Assembly (NCBI GenBank): GCA_964625865.1
Contig: CAZVEV010000327.1
Span: 1 to 6,191 of the forward strand
Direction of reading: 5' to 3'
Source: CAZVEV01 sp964625865
GTDB lineage: Bacteria; Planctomycetota; Phycisphaerae; SM23-33
DNA length: 6,191 nt
The notes under the pieces were generated by a model. The model did no database searches and had not been told where the DNA came from. It was given only the letters and a program-made list of their open reading frames with translations. Shown here one piece after another: positions 5,472 to 6,191 of the stretch; within the stretch, counting starts at the first letter, position 1; the number at the start of each line of letters is the position of its first letter. Made by a program: the position numbers and the translations under genes.

Positions 5472-6191
5472 TCATCTTCTCCTCCTGCGCCGTTTCGTCG
5501 CGGGCGGCTGCTCGCCAATCTCGTCGTCCTTCATCGCCGGGCCGTAGGTGATGCCCATGGCCTTGAGGCGGGGGTAGAGGGACTGGAGGCGGCGGTAGAA
5601 CTCGTCGAAGGGTGCCAGCTTGCCCTTGTGCCACATGTGCTCGGTCAGGGCGAAGATGCGGGGGAAGACGCGCTCGTCGATCATGGCTTGTTTGACGTGG
5701 TGGTCGGTCCAGAGGCAGGCCTGGACGCCGAGGATGTGCTTGCGTTGGGCGGCGGTCAGGGATTTCGGGGCGAAGTCGTTGCCCTCGTAGGCCGTGCGGA
5801 GATCGAACGTGCGGCTGGCGGCGTACTTCGACCACGGGGAGACGGGGAAGTTCAGGTACGTGTAGTAGTTCGGCGAGCAGATAACGTCGTGGCCGCCCTG
5901 TACGCCGGCGGTCAGACCCTTGGTCTTGTGGCGTCGGAAGTTCCACCACTGAATAACCAGGTCCTTCCGCAGTGCCCCGCCCGGGTGAGTCACCACGTCG
6001 CCCCAGCAGATCGCGCGCCGGCCCTTGCTCGCGAGGAACTCTGCGATGCGGTTGGTGAAGTGGATCTGCAGTTCGTGGGAGTTCTTGAGTTTGTGGGTCT
6101 TGATGGCGGCCTGGCAGCGCGGGCAGGCGTCCCACTCGCGCTTGGGCGCCTCGTCGCCGCCGATGTGGATGAACGTGCTCGGGAACAGTTC
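5472..6191 (-). CDS. GH20 beta-N-acetylhexosaminidase, C-terminal part (cut by window edge)
   Basis: The last 239 residues of a GH20 exo-hexosaminidase are present, open in one frame from the window edge to the stop. GH20 enzymes release terminal GlcNAc or GalNAc by substrate-assisted catalysis. The segment opens just before the catalytic motif FIHIGGDE (7-14), with D13 (orients the N-acetyl group) and E14 (acid/base). Other family landmarks are CWGD (62-65), IQWW (80-83), NYYTYLNF (108-115), ILGVQACLWTDH (153-164) and the PRIFALTEHMW-type helix near the end. Where characterised GH20 enzymes have YxD and WxE, this one has YLN (N114) and WTD (D163). The protein finishes with K followed by six arginines. 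The N-terminal domain, including any signal peptide, lies outside the window. The 75-base gap to the proline dehydrogenase gene allows co-transcription. Confidence 0.93.
   Translation of the reverse strand, partial: ELFPSTFIHIGGDEAPKREWDACPRCQAAIKTHKLKNSHELQIHFTNRIAEFLASKGRRAICWGDVVTHPGGALRKDLVIQWWNFRRHKTKGLTAGVQGGHDVICSPNYYTYLNFPVSPWSKYAASRTFDLRTAYEGNDFAPKSLTAAQRKHILGVQACLWTDHHVKQAMIDERVFPRIFALTEHMWHKGKLAPFDEFYRRLQSLYPRLKAMGITYGPAMKDDEIGEQPPATKRRRRRR

Noticed and set aside
5422..6135. 237-codon minus-strand frame overlapping the hexosaminidase
   Set aside because: It is the out-of-frame shadow of GH20, rich in Pro/Arg; the true frame contains HIGGDE and is open to the window edge.

Overview
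The window is a high-GC bacterial chromosomal fragment that most resembles a planctomycete, probably of a Phycisphaerae-like polysaccharide-degrading lineage. The indications are a Tat-exported sugar phosphate isomerase/epimerase, a GH10 xylanase with the flanking beta-domains often seen in planctomycete enzymes, a GH20 hexosaminidase, and a secreted protein with a PEP-CTERM sorting tail. The assignment rests on gene content only. Base 1 is probably a contig end: the first 44 bases are all C, followed by a G run.

Layout. Positions 1-254 hold the homopolymer and two good hairpins but no gene I can support. On the minus strand, 255-1184 encodes a Tat-signal TIM-barrel isomerase/epimerase and 1393-2712 encodes a secreted GH10 endo-xylanase. 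A divergent, gene-poor interval of 575 bases (2713-3287) follows. It contains a plus-strand promoter candidate and an unusually structured leader of about 260 nt. The leader feeds the plus-strand PEP-CTERM gene (3288-3902), which is closed by a very strong intrinsic terminator (3932-3972). On the minus strand again, 4017-5396 encodes a stand-alone proline dehydrogenase, and 5472-6191 is the C-terminal part of a GH20 beta-N-acetylhexosaminidase that runs off the right edge.

How the genes relate. The xylanase, the hexosaminidase and the exported isomerase/epimerase fit extracytoplasmic breakdown of xylan-like and amino-sugar-containing glycans. Proline dehydrogenase would feed proline carbon and electrons into central metabolism; its placement next to GH20 may be incidental. 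The PEP-CTERM gene is a self-contained, oppositely oriented transcription unit with its own promoter and terminator.

The most distinctive signal is the leader of the PEP-CTERM gene. It has a six-unit 9-base tandem repeat, two mutually exclusive hairpins built from GGTTCG/CGAACC/GGTTCG, and a hairpin whose 3' arm is the exact complement of the gene's Shine-Dalgarno. It also holds an open frame of 56 codons that ends in an ATGA overlap with the start codon. Together these suggest a cis-acting control element, but this is inference and needs comparative sequence to confirm.
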